64,000 bases of DNA, from contig NZ_CP137761.1 of assembly GCF_033449965.1 (NCBI RefSeq), positions 1,240,001-1,304,000 on the forward strand, in the 5' to 3' direction. This stretch comes from Bacillus sp. T3 (GTDB lineage Bacteria; Bacillota; Bacilli; Bacillales; Cytobacillaceae). Positions 9,310-18,073 of the stretch are shown piece by piece (position 1 is the first letter of the stretch; each line of letters opens with the position of its first letter). The notes under the pieces are model-generated. The model made no database searches, was not told the origin of the DNA, and saw only the letters and a program-made list of their open reading frames with translations. Both the position numbers and the translations under genes were made by a program.

Positions 9310-10413
9310 GTGGACAAGCGGGAAGCGGGTAAAACAATCACGATTAAAATCAATGGAAAGCAACAGGCTTTTGATGAACCAAAGCAGAAGCCGGCAAAGA
9401 GACAGGGGCAAATAATCGATAAATCGGTTATGGTGTCTACAGAAGATGCTCAGCCTAAAAAGGAAATGATAGATAATAAAGAGACGCAGGAATCTATTAC
9501 GATAAATGAAACAACGATAGCAGATGAACAGGGTGGGGAGCAATTCGACTGGATTCTTCCTGAGCCTTCACCTGTGGAATATGACCTCAAAGAGGATGCC
9601 CCACCCCTGGCCTACGAAAAAAAGCCTTCGAACCATAAAAGTGCTAAAAAATGGCCAGTAGGAAAATCAAAACTGAATCGGGGCGTATTTGCCACTATTT
9701 TTTTCGCCGTTTTTTTAGCAGTAATTCTAGGGACTAGCTTTGGCTTTACGATGCTTAAGCTTGTTTTTATTGAAAGGCCGGAAGAAAGTGATGTTGTTTT
9801 AAATGCCACAACTATCCCCAAAACCAATCAAGCTGAAGTGAAACCAAGCGGAAATTTGACTGTAGCTCTACCAACGATTACGACTTGGGTTATTCAGGAA
9901 GGAGCCTATTCAAATAAAGACTCAGCGAAACAAGTTGTTTCCTCTTTAAAGGAAAAAGGAAATCCAGCCATGCTATTTGAGGACACGGAGCGGATGTTTA
10001 TCCTCTTAGGAGTTGCCGATACTAAAGCCCATGCCAAGGAATATGGGACAGGTTTATCAGGGATTGACGAACCATTTGCAAAGGAAATCAGCACAGGCGG
10101 AAAGAAAATCAGTGGTGTGAATGAACAGGAAAAGGTCTTCCTTGAAGGGCTGCCATCGATATTTAACAATATGACACTCGCTGCTTCGACAGGAGTGGTA
10201 TCGGAAAATGCCATCAGTAGTGTGAATGCATCGACCAAGGAGCTTGGTGACGGCAATGAGATCAAACAAGATCAAATAAAAACATTAAAGGAACAAACTG
10301 ACGAGGCGATACAAACACTCACTTCACTAAAAAAGTCAGCAGATAAGAAAGATCGTTTAGCCCTTCAACAAGACCTTTTAGCCATATTTGCCAGCTATCA
10401 TATGTTAAAATAA
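9310..10413 (+). CDS. spoIIB: Stage II sporulation protein B (SpoIIB)
   Basis: Sporulation protein that helps localise the septal-wall dissolution machinery during engulfment. The N-terminus (KTITIKINGKQQAFDE) matches SpoIIB. A membrane helix lies near residues 125-150, followed by a SPOR-type domain (ITTWVIQEGAYSNKDSAKQVVSSLKEKG... MFILLGVA) that binds septal peptidoglycan. GTG at 9310 or ATG at 9304 follows AAGGGGAGGG; the ATG at 9271 has no ribosome site. Position immediately before maf agrees with B. subtilis. About 367 aa, in line with the family. Confidence 0.88.
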   Translation: MDKREAGKTITIKINGKQQAFDEPKQKPAKRQGQIIDKSVMVSTEDAQPKKEMIDNKETQESITINETTIADEQGGEQFDWILPEPSPVEYDLKEDAPPLAYEKKPSNHKSAKKWPVGKSKLNRGVFATIFFAVFLAVILGTSFGFTMLKLVFIERPEESDVVLNATTIPKTNQAEVKPSGNLTVALPTITTWVIQEGAYSNKDSAKQVVSSLKEKGNPAMLFEDTERMFILLGVADTKAHAKEYGTGLSGIDEPFAKEISTGGKKISGVNEQEKVFLEGLPSIFNNMTLAASTGVVSENAISSVNASTKELGDGNEIKQDQIKTLKEQTDEAIQTLTSLKKSADKKDRLALQQDLLAIFASYHMLK

Positions 10414-10470
10414 TGATCTGGTCGAAAGCAAGGCATGTCGAATATTTTCCGGGCAATAACAGAAAATAGT

Positions 10471-10518
10471 GGATGACTCAATGGAGGGCTCCCCTTTATT
10501 GTTGAGTCATCCATTTTT
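10471..10518 (+). terminator. Terminator after spoIIB
   Basis: GGATGACTCA and TGAGTCATCC form a perfect stem around a loop that can itself pair (GGAGGG/CTCCCC), followed by ATTTTTATTT. Confidence 0.85.
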
Positions 10519-10624
10519 ATTTGTGGAACAAATCCTTCTAAGTAAAAATTGTTTGTGATGCTAAATTTTGATAGTATAGTACTGTATCTCCCCTTAAAAT
10601 TTGCGATGAAAGGTAAGTGGTGAA

Positions 10625-11198
10625 ATGCAACACCTCATTTTAGCCTCATCTTCTCCACGGCGAAAAGAACTTCTTGAAAATCTTCATTTAACATTCGACA
10701 TTTCTAGCAGTGATGCAGATGAAAGCTATGCTCCAGGGACGCCTCCAGCACAAATTGTAATGGAGCTGGCTGAGCGCAAGTCAAAGGATGTAGCACAACG
10801 GTTTCAAGATTCCTTTGTGATCGGTGCTGATACGATTGTTGTCTGTGACAACGAAGTATTGGGAAAACCAAAGGACGAAGCACATGCAACGGAAATGCTA
10901 ATGCTGCTATTCCGGAAAAACTCACGCTGTATATACTGGAGTGGCCATTGTTCACGGTGAAAAGCTAGTACGTTTTTATGAAAAAACAGATGTAACGTTT
11001 TGGGAATTAACTCAATCAGAAATTCATGCTTATATAAAGAGCGGGGAGCCGTTCGATAAAGCAGGGGCATACGGAATTCAGGGCTATGGGTCGATGCTGG
11101 TTAAAGGTATTTCTGGCGATTATTTTTCTGTTGTTGGTCTTCCAGTCTCGCGAACGATTCGCGAATTACGTCAATCAGGATATGATTTGCCTTATTAG
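10625..11198 (+). CDS. maf: Maf nucleotide pyrophosphatase (apparent frameshift)
   Basis: House-cleaning NTP pyrophosphatase that in B. subtilis also affects septation. It begins MQHLILASSSPRRKELLENL, the Maf signature with SSSPRR, and carries VIGADTIVVCDNEVLGKP and DKAGAYGIQGYGS. The frame breaks at TTCCGG 10910-10915. Removing one T gives MLLSGKTHAVYTGVAIVHGE, restoring a normal protein of about 190 aa. This is a CCGG-adjacent error and not real decay (see findings). It is followed by radC and mreB as in B. subtilis. Confidence 0.92.
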
Positions 11199-11249
11199 CC
11201 TAGATTCTAATCTGCGTAAGCTTCCCGTTCCAAAAAGGGAGGATTTTAA

Positions 11250-11940
11250 TTGAAGGCAGAAACACTGATGATTCGCGATTTTCCACAAGATGAACGACCT
11301 CGAGAGCGCTTTATTCAAAATGGCCCGACTAGTCTGTCGAATCATGAACTGATTGCAATCATGCTGAGAACAGGTACGAAGGATGAATCAGTCTTGCAGT
11401 TATCAAACCGCTTGCTGAGCCATTTTGAAGGGCTTAGGTTATTAAAGGAAGCCTCATTGGAGGAAATCACTTCGATTAAAGGAATTGGTACTGCAAAAGC
11501 GATCCAAGTATTAGCGGCAGTGGAGATTGGACGGCGGATTTCGAATCTTGTTCATGAGGACCGGTATGTGATTCGCTCTCCAGAGGATGGAGCAAAACTG
11601 ATGATGAACGAAATGCGATTCCTCACGCAAGAGCATTTTGTTTGTTTATATCTCAACACAAAAAACCAGGTGCTTCATAAGCAAACGATCTTCATTGGTA
11701 GCCTCAACGCCTCGATCGTCCATCCGCGCGAAGTATTTAAAGAAGCTCTCCGTCGCTCAGCAGCCTCAATCATTTGCTTGCATAATCACCCTTCCAGGAG
11801 ACCCCTCGCCAAGTCGCGAGGATATTGACGTAACAAAACGGCTTGCGGAGTGTGGAAAAATAATTGGTATTGATCTGCTAGATCATTTGATAATTGGTGA
11901 AAATAAATATGTTAGTTTGAAGGAAAAAGGTTATTTGTAA
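11250..11940 (+). CDS. radC: RadC family JAB-domain protein (apparent frameshift)
   Basis: UPF0758/RadC protein, originally linked to DNA repair though that role is disputed. An N-terminal helix-hairpin-helix region (EITSIKGIGTAKAIQVLAAVEIGRRI) precedes an MPN/JAB domain ending LHNHPSGDPSPSREDIDVTKRL, with the metal-binding HxH and Asp. The HNHPSGDPSPS motif is only obtained by removing the A of CCAGG at 11794-11798. The corrected length is about 229 aa. TTG start after GGGAGGA. Confidence 0.92.
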
Positions 11941-12099
11941 CACTATGATTTTGGTTTTCGTTAAGCTATAATATTAGTTATGATTTTTTGACTCAATATG
12001 GCTAATAGATCTTAAATAATGAAAATCATGTGCGAACATTTTATGTTAATAATTGCGCTTATCATCACATCGCTTTACAAAAAAAGGGGAGATTCATTC

Positions 12100-13124
12100 A
12101 TGTTTGGATTTGGAACAAAAGACCTAGGTATTGATCTAGGAACCGCCAACACACTTGTATACGTTAAAGGGAAAAGTATCGTTTTAAGGGAGCCGTCTGT
12201 CGTTGCGTTTCAAACAGATTCGAAGCAAATTGTTGCTGTTGGAAATGATGCGAAAAATATGATTGGCCGGAACACCTGGCAATGTTGTCGCATTACGTCC
12301 AATGAAGGATGGCGTCATTGCTGATTACGAGACAACAGCGACGATGATGAAATACTACATACGTCAAGCAACAAAACAAAAAAGCTTGTTTGCTGGAAAG
12401 CCTTATGTAATGGTTTGTGTTCCATCAGGAATTACGGCCGTTGAAGAGCGTGCTGTCATCGATGCAACTCGCCAAGCTGGTGCTCGTGATGCTTATACGA
12501 TCGAAGAACCATTTGCAGCAGCGATTGGTGCTAACCTGCCAGTTTGGGAACCAACAGGAAGCATGGTTGTTGATATTGGTGGTGGAACGACTGAAGTGGC
12601 AATCATCTCATTAGGAGGGATTGTAACGAGTCAATCGATTCGCATCGCTGGAGATGAAATGGATGATGCGATTATCCATTATATTCGCAAGCATTATAAT
12701 TTGATGATTGGGGAAAGAACAGCAGAAATCATCAAAATGGAAATTGGTTCCGCTGGAAATCCAGAAGGTGTTGACAATATGGAAATCCGTGGTCGTGATT
12801 TACTGACCGGAACTGCCGAAGACCATCGAAATCACGGCCTTAGAAATTTCTAAAGCACTTCGTGATACAGTCTTTGCCATTGTTGATGCAGTAAAAGTAA
12901 CACTTGAAAAAACACCACCAGAGTTGGCAGCTGATATAATGGATCGAGGCATTGTTTTAACTGGTGGAGGGGCGTTGCTTCGCAATCTGGATAAAGTCAT
13001 TAGTGAAGAAACAAAAATGCCTGTATTAATAGCGGAAAACCCGCTTGATTGTGTCGCAATTGGAACAGGTAAGGCATTAGACCATATCCATTTATTTAAA
13101 AATAAAGCAAGAGATTCAAGATAA
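12100..13124 (+). CDS. mreB: Rod-shape actin homologue MreB (two apparent frameshifts)
   Basis: Bacterial actin that guides lateral wall synthesis in the elongasome. It starts MFGFGTKDLGIDLGTANTLVYVKGKSIVLREPSVVA and has the phosphate-binding VVDIGGGTTEVAIISLGG loop. The frame shifts beside CCGG at 12267-12270, where removal of one base gives NMIGRTPGNVVALRPMKDG. It shifts again beside CCGG at 12807-12810, where removal of one A gives LLTGLPKTIEITALEISKAL. The corrected protein is about 340 aa, the expected size. ATG at 12100 follows AAAAGGGGAG. As mreB is near-essential in rods, two real frameshifts are implausible. Confidence 0.95.
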
Positions 13125-13130
13125 TACGGT

Positions 13131-13207
13131 ATACTGCGATTAAGAGGACCTGATTAGCTCGTGAGGGGGACAAGTCTGTTTGTTCCCTTCATGGGCTATC
13201 GCAGTAT
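13131..13207 (+). other. Long RNA hairpin between mreB and mreC
   Basis: An outer perfect stem ATACTGCGAT / ATCGCAGTAT (10 bp) is joined, through a 15-base bulge on the 5' side only, to an 18-bp inner stem starting AGCTCGTGA and ending TTCATGGGCT, capped by loop GTCTGT. No U run follows, so it is not a simple terminator. It lies wholly within the mre transcript, 23 bases before the mreC start. I do not recognise it as a named RNA family. Confidence 0.7.
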
Positions 13208-13230
13208 GAAACTAAAAAAGAGGTGTACTC

Positions 13231-14116
13231 ATGCCACCGTTTTTGCTAAATAAACGACTGATTATTTTACTTGTCAGCATGATTATTCTCGTGGCATTAA
13301 TTGGGTTTTCATTAAGAGAGAGAGAGCAGCTCACATGGCCAGAGGAATTCATGAAGGATACAACCAGGTTTGGTACAAACCATCGTGTCTCGGCCTGTTA
13401 ATTATGTTGCTGGTTTTTTTGAGAACTTAAGCGATTTGCAGGATACATACCATGAAAATAAAGAATTAAAAAAGCGTGTTGACCAAATTGCCCATCTTGA
13501 AGCTGAGGTTCAATTGCTGGAAAAAGAAAACAAGCAATTAAATGAAGTGCTGGATAAAAAGGAAACTCTACGAGATTATAAATCTACTCAAGCCACCGTC
13601 ATTGCCAGAAATCCAGACCGCTGGCATGAACAGGTTATTATCAATAAGGGAAAAACGAATGGAATTGCCAAGAATATGGCGGTTATTACGGCTACCGGAT
13701 TAATTGGCAAGGTGAAAACCGTGAATCAATTCACTTCGACGATTCAATTATTAAGTGCAAATGATCCGAAAAACCGTATTTCTGCCGTTATTTTAGGTGG
13801 CGATACAAAGGTCCATGGCCTAATTATGGGCTATGATGAAAAAAAGGAGTTATTACTTTTAAAACAAATTCCTGCTGATGCAAAGGTTAGCAAGGATCAA
13901 AATATAGTAACATCCGGCTTAGGTGGCATCTTTCCAGAGGGACTTCCAATCGGGAAGGTTGTTGAGGTGGTTCCGGATGAATATGGGTTGACACAAACCG
14001 CTTATGTGAAACCAGGAGCCAACTTTTATGATATTGAACACGTGATCGTGATTGAAAGGGTCATGCTGCAACCAGAAGCTTCTGATATGGTAGATGACAA
14101 GGGGGAGGAACTGTGA
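13231..14116 (+). CDS. mreC: Rod-shape protein MreC (apparent frameshift)
   Basis: Bitopic scaffold linking MreB to periplasmic wall enzymes. There is a short cytoplasmic N-terminus (MPPFLLNKRL), a membrane helix (residues 10-30), a coiled coil (LSDLQDTYHENKELKKRV... LLEKENKQLNEVLD), then the beta-domain with GLIGKVKTVNQFTSTIQLLS and VVTSGLGGIFPEGLPIGKV. The frame shifts at CCAGG 13364-13368. Removing the A gives KDTTGLVQTIVSRPVNYVAGFFENL, joining the N-terminus to the rest, for about 294 aa. ATG at 13231 follows AAAAGAGGTG. It overlaps mreD by four bases. Confidence 0.94.
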
Positions 14117-14631
14117 GGAGATTTCTTCTACCTGTCTTATTCACAGCCTGCTTTCTTTTTGATAGCATTTTTCTAGAATTGTTGCCTGCAAAGTACTTCC
14201 ATCATGATAATATTCTAGTGCCACATCTAGTTGTGATTGCCCTAATTTTTCTTACCATCTATGGAAATCGGAATTTAGGGATATTGTACAGTTTCATTTT
14301 TGGACTGCTCTATGATGTTATTTATATTGAAATTATTGGGATTTACTTATTCATGTTCCCGTTAATCTCTTACATCATTTCAAAGTTAATGAAGATACTT
14401 CAGAACAATTTATTAATCATAACAGTCGTCACGCTTTTGGGGATTGTGTTATTAGAACTTGGCGTTTATGAAATGAACTTTTTAATTCATAAGACGACGA
14501 TGGATTTTTCAACCTATACGTCAGCACGCTTGCTTCCGACACTCCTTTTAAATCTTGTCTTTACAGTCGTTGTTGCTTATCCGTTAAAAAGACAATTTGA
14601 AAAATTAGCCGAGCAGCTGCGCAATGAATAA
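14113..14631 (+). CDS. mreD: Rod-shape protein MreD
   Basis: Small polytopic membrane protein of the elongasome. The 172 aa contain five to six hydrophobic helices and the family pattern LLYDVIYIEIIGIYLFMFPLISYI. The GTG start overlaps the mreC stop (GTGA), so it is translationally coupled. Sequence conservation in MreD is low; position after mreC and topology carry the assignment. Confidence 0.92.
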   Translation: MRRFLLPVLFTACFLFDSIFLELLPAKYFHHDNILVPHLVVIALIFLTIYGNRNLGILYSFIFGLLYDVIYIEIIGIYLFMFPLISYIISKLMKILQNNLLIITVVTLLGIVLLELGVYEMNFLIHKTTMDFSTYTSARLLPTLLLNLVFTVVVAYPLKRQFEKLAEQLRNE

Positions 14632-14728
14632 GTCTTTTTGCGGAAAAATATTATCCTAATCTGTTTTATTAAAAAGGATTTTTCAGGTTCCTGTCGAATT
14701 CTTCTTCCATTGAGGTGAACATTCTAGC

Positions 14729-15409
14729 ATGAAAAGAACGCAAAATGTAACCATAAAAGGCACAAAAGAAGGCATTACTCTGCATCTAGATGATTCCTGC
14801 TCCTATCAGGAATTAAAAAGAGAACTCGATCAAAAGCTGTCAGCTAATTCTAGAACAAATGAGGGGCAACCACTTACATCTGTAAAGGTACAAATGGGGA
14901 ATCGCTTTTTAACAGATGATCAGCATGAAGAAATTAAAGAACTCATCCGCCAAAAAAAGAATTTGGTCGTTGATGAGATTATTTCAAACGTAATGACAAT
15001 TGAAGAGGCGCAAAGATTAAAAGCCGAAAACGAAATCGTGTCAGTCTCTCGGATTATTCGGTCGGGACAAATTTTAGAGGTTCCAGGAGACTTATTATTA
15101 GTGGGCGATGTGAATCCTGGTGGTACTGTTAAAGCGGGTGGAAATATCTTTATCCTTGGTACCTTGAAAGGAATCGCTCATGCAGGCTGTTACGGTGATG
15201 ATGATGCGGTCATTACGGCCTCAGTCATGAATCCTCAGCAATTACGAATCAGCGAATGCATTAACCGTGCGCCTGATCAAAAAAGCGACAACGAAGCAAG
15301 GCTACTTGAATGTGCTCTTATTGATGAGAATCGACAAATTGTCGTTGATAGATTACAAGTTTTGATGCAACTTAGACCAAATTTAACAAAATTGGAAGGG
15401 GGACGCTAG
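14729..15409 (+). CDS. minC: Septum site-determining protein MinC
   Basis: Division inhibitor that blocks FtsZ at the poles when recruited by MinD. There is an N-terminal domain (NVTIKGTKEGITLHLDDSCSY) and a C-terminal beta-helix (IIRSGQILEVPGDLLLVGDVNPGGTVKAGGNIFILGTLKGIAHAG), the MinC_C signature with RSGQ. 226 aa is standard. ATG follows GAGGTGAAC. minD begins one base after its stop. Confidence 0.96.
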   Translation: MKRTQNVTIKGTKEGITLHLDDSCSYQELKRELDQKLSANSRTNEGQPLTSVKVQMGNRFLTDDQHEEIKELIRQKKNLVVDEIISNVMTIEEAQRLKAENEIVSVSRIIRSGQILEVPGDLLLVGDVNPGGTVKAGGNIFILGTLKGIAHAGCYGDDDAVITASVMNPQQLRISECINRAPDQKSDNEARLLECALIDENRQIVVDRLQVLMQLRPNLTKLEGGR

Positions 15410-15410
15410 T

Positions 15411-16215
15411 ATGGGAGAAGCAATAGTGGTTACTTCAGGAAAAGGCGGAGTAGGCAAAACCACCACATCAGCGAACTTAGGGACTGCATTAGCATTGCAA
15501 GGAAAACGTGTATGTTTAGTTGACACTGATATCGGTTTGCGTAACCTTGATGTCGTAATGGGTCTTGAAAATCGCATTATTTATGATTTAGTTGACGTTA
15601 TTCAAGGGAGATGCAAAATCCATCAAGCACTTGTAAAGGACAAGCGTTTTGATGATTTGCTTTATCTATTGCCGGCGGCTCAGACTCTTGATAAAACGGC
15701 TGTTTCACCAGAGCAAATGAAGAATTTAATGATCGAATTAAAGCAAGACTATGATTATATTATTATTGATTGTCCGGCAGGAATTGAACACGGATACAAA
15801 AATGCAATTGCTGGTGCTGACAAGGCTATCGTCGTGACGACTCCTGGAAGTATCGGCAGTCCGCGATGCAGATCGTATTATTGGTCTGTTAGAAAAAGAA
15901 GAGGGGATTGAAGCCCCTAAATTGGTCATTAACCGTATTCGCAACCATTTAATGAAAAATGGGGATATGCTTGATGTTGATGAAGTTACAGCTCATTTAT
16001 CGATTGATTTAATCGGGATTGTGGCTGATGATGATGATGTCATTAAGGCGTCTAATCACGGTGAACCAATCGCTTTAAATCCGAATAGTAAATCAGCGAT
16101 TGCTTACCGAAATATCGCACGACGTATTTTAGGTGAGTCGATTCCACTTCAATCACTTGAAGTTGATGAAAAAGGGATGTTTTCAAAGTTAAAGCGCTTC
16201 TTTGGCGCAAAATAA
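15411..16215 (+). CDS. minD: Septum site-determining ATPase MinD (apparent frameshift)
   Basis: Membrane-associated deviant Walker ATPase that recruits MinC. It carries VTSGKGGVGKTTTSANLG, LVDTDIGLRNLDVVMGLENR and YDYIIIDCPAGIEHG. The C-terminal GMFSKLKRFFGAK is the amphipathic membrane-targeting helix. The frame shifts at CCTGG 15843-15847; removing the T gives TTPEVSAVRDADRIIGLLE, the conserved MinD sequence. The corrected length is about 267 aa. This is one of two cases where the inserted base is T and not A. Confidence 0.95.
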
Positions 16216-16220
16216 TAATC

Positions 16221-16262
16221 AGCCTGTTTTCGATGTGCTAATCGAGGACAGGCTTTTTTTAT
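16221..16262 (+). terminator. Terminator after minCD
   Basis: AGCCTGT / ACAGGCT stem with an inner CGAT/ATCG pairing, followed by TTTTTTTATT. It ends the mre-min operon. Confidence 0.88.
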
Positions 16263-16329
16263 TATGTGTTTTCTCTCAATCTATCAAACCTTTAGCGCAT
16301 AATTGCTTAAATATCCTCCTTATTGTTTG

Positions 16330-16358
16330 GCATACTTCCATTGGACAACTCATACACT
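16330..16358 (+). promoter_or_regulatory. SigE-type promoter for spoIVFA-spoIVFB
   Basis: GCATACTT (-35-like) and CATACACT (-10, matching the SigE CATACANT consensus) are separated by 13 bases, 35 bases before the spoIVFA start. SigE control of spoIVF is established in B. subtilis. Confidence 0.65.
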
Positions 16359-16392
16359 TGTACAAAATGTGTTATAGATTGGTGGGGAGATA

Positions 16393-17175
16393 ATGCGTTC
16401 TAATGCGGATGATGTGCGGAAAAGGATAGCCAATAGAAAGAAGAAAAGCCGCGGCGACAATCAGGTCGAGCCGAAGCGGACGAGTTTGATTGTCCAGGAT
16501 GACGAGGAGCGGTATGGGTTTGATCGCCTTCCATCCTATGAAGTAGGTCCAGGTGAAGGAAACCACCCGCTTTTTCGCAAAGAGGTTTTTTTATTCAAAG
16601 TGTTAGCTGCTGCCTGTTTATTTCTTGTCATGGCTATTTTATTTCGAAATGAATCTGCTTCACTAGATCAAGCACGTCATTTTGTGAAGCAATCGTTCGA
16701 AAAGGATTTCCAGTTTGCAACGGTATCCAATTGGTATGAACAACAATTCGGAAAGCCGCTTGCACTCTTTCCGGTTTCAAATGAAAAGGACGCGAGTGAA
16801 GGAGAAACAGATGGTCAAGCATATGCACTGCCTGCCTCTGGGAAAATATTAGAGGACTTTGAGCAAAGCGGTCAGCGAGTCAGTATCGAGACATCTAAGG
16901 ATGCTGCCGTAGAAGCGATGGGCGAAGGCGTGGTTCGTTTTGTTGGCGAAAAAGAAGGCTTTGGTAAAACAGTCGTCATTCAGCACGCTGACAAAAGCGA
17001 ATCGTGGTACGGTAATTTAAGTGATGTATCGGTTAGTTTGTATGATTATATTAAAAAAGGGAAAAAGGTTGGTACGGTAACCAATAGTTCCTCAAGCGAA
17101 AAAGGTTCTTTTTATTTTGCGATAAAAAAGGACGAGAATTTTATCGACCCGATTCAGGTGATTCAATTTGAGTAA
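16393..17175 (+). CDS. spoIVFA: Stage IV sporulation protein FA (SpoIVFA)
   Basis: Outer-forespore membrane protein that tethers and, with BofA, inhibits the protease SpoIVFB until the SpoIVB signal arrives. It has a basic cytoplasmic N-terminus, one membrane helix (about residues 65-82), and a C-terminal degenerate LytM/M23-like domain (GEGVVRFVGEKEGFGKTVVIQHADKSESWYGNL) without the catalytic zinc ligands. ATG follows GGTGGGGAGATA. It overlaps spoIVFB by eight bases. Its partner regulator bofC also lies in this window. Confidence 0.93.
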   Translation: MRSNADDVRKRIANRKKKSRGDNQVEPKRTSLIVQDDEERYGFDRLPSYEVGPGEGNHPLFRKEVFLFKVLAAACLFLVMAILFRNESASLDQARHFVKQSFEKDFQFATVSNWYEQQFGKPLALFPVSNEKDASEGETDGQAYALPASGKILEDFEQSGQRVSIETSKDAAVEAMGEGVVRFVGEKEGFGKTVVIQHADKSESWYGNLSDVSVSLYDYIKKGKKVGTVTNSSSSEKGSFYFAIKKDENFIDPIQVIQFE

Positions 17176-18034
17176 ACTTACGTTCCTGCTGAGTCAGGTA
17201 AAAATTCATCCGCTCCTGTGGCTTGTGATTGCACTGGCAGTATTAACCGCAAGATTTTTCGAGGTAACGATTCTATTTGCCATTATTCTCATCCATGAGC
17301 TAGGACACGCGCTGGCAGCTAGTTTTTTTTCGTGGAGAATTAAACACATTACGCTTTTGCCATTTGGTGGCGTCGTCGAAATGGATGAGCATGGGAATCG
17401 TCCATTATTAGAAGAATCCATTGTTATTTTAGCAGGACCATTGCAGCATCTTTGGTTAACCGGTGTTGCTTTTTGTTTTTATCAGCTGGACTGGTTAAGT
17501 TTAGATCACTATTCACAATTTCTTTCATTAAATTTAATGGTGCTGCTCTTTAATTTATTACCGATTTGGCCACTTGATGGCGGAAAGCTCGTGTTTTTAC
17601 TCATGTCCTATCTAAAGCCATTTCCCGATGCTCATCGTTGGACGCTCTATGTATCGTGCATTTCGATTATTTTATTCACTGGTTTTACCATCATCCTCAT
17701 GCCAACAAATTTAAATGTGTGGATTATCCTCGCTTTTTTATTGTTTACGCTATATCATGAATGGAAGCAGCACCGCTACGTGTTTATGCGTTTTTTATTA
17801 GAGCGCTATTATGGGAAAAGAAATGACATGCGTGTATTAAGGCCGCTTAAAGTGGCAGAGGAAGAGCTTGTTGTTCATGTATTAGAGCGCTTCTGTCGGG
17901 GCTGTAAGCATCCAATTATTATTGAAGAAAATGGTAAAGAAAAGGGTACCCTAGATGAAAATGAAATTCTTCATGCTATTTTTGCTGAAAAATTGTTAAC
18001 GGCCAAAATTCGTGATTTACTTTATTTATACTAA
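17168..18034 (+). CDS. spoIVFB: Intramembrane metalloprotease SpoIVFB (pro-SigK processing)
   Basis: Site-2-type zinc protease that releases SigK from its pro-sequence in the mother cell. The zinc motif HELGH lies in ILIHELGHALAASFF (near residue 43) and the third ligand in LLPIWPLDGGKL. Six hydrophobic segments are followed by a C-terminal CBS-like domain (about residues 220-288) that senses ATP. 288 aa matches the family. The TTG start overlaps spoIVFA, so translation is probably coupled. Confidence 0.95.
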   Translation: MSKLTFLLSQVKIHPLLWLVIALAVLTARFFEVTILFAIILIHELGHALAASFFSWRIKHITLLPFGGVVEMDEHGNRPLLEESIVILAGPLQHLWLTGVAFCFYQLDWLSLDHYSQFLSLNLMVLLFNLLPIWPLDGGKLVFLLMSYLKPFPDAHRWTLYVSCISIILFTGFTIILMPTNLNVWIILAFLLFTLYHEWKQHRYVFMRFLLERYYGKRNDMRVLRPLKVAEEELVVHVLERFCRGCKHPIIIEENGKEKGTLDENEILHAIFAEKLLTAKIRDLLYLY

Positions 18035-18073
18035 GACATACTCATTGTTGTAGCAAAAGAGAGGCCAAGAAAA

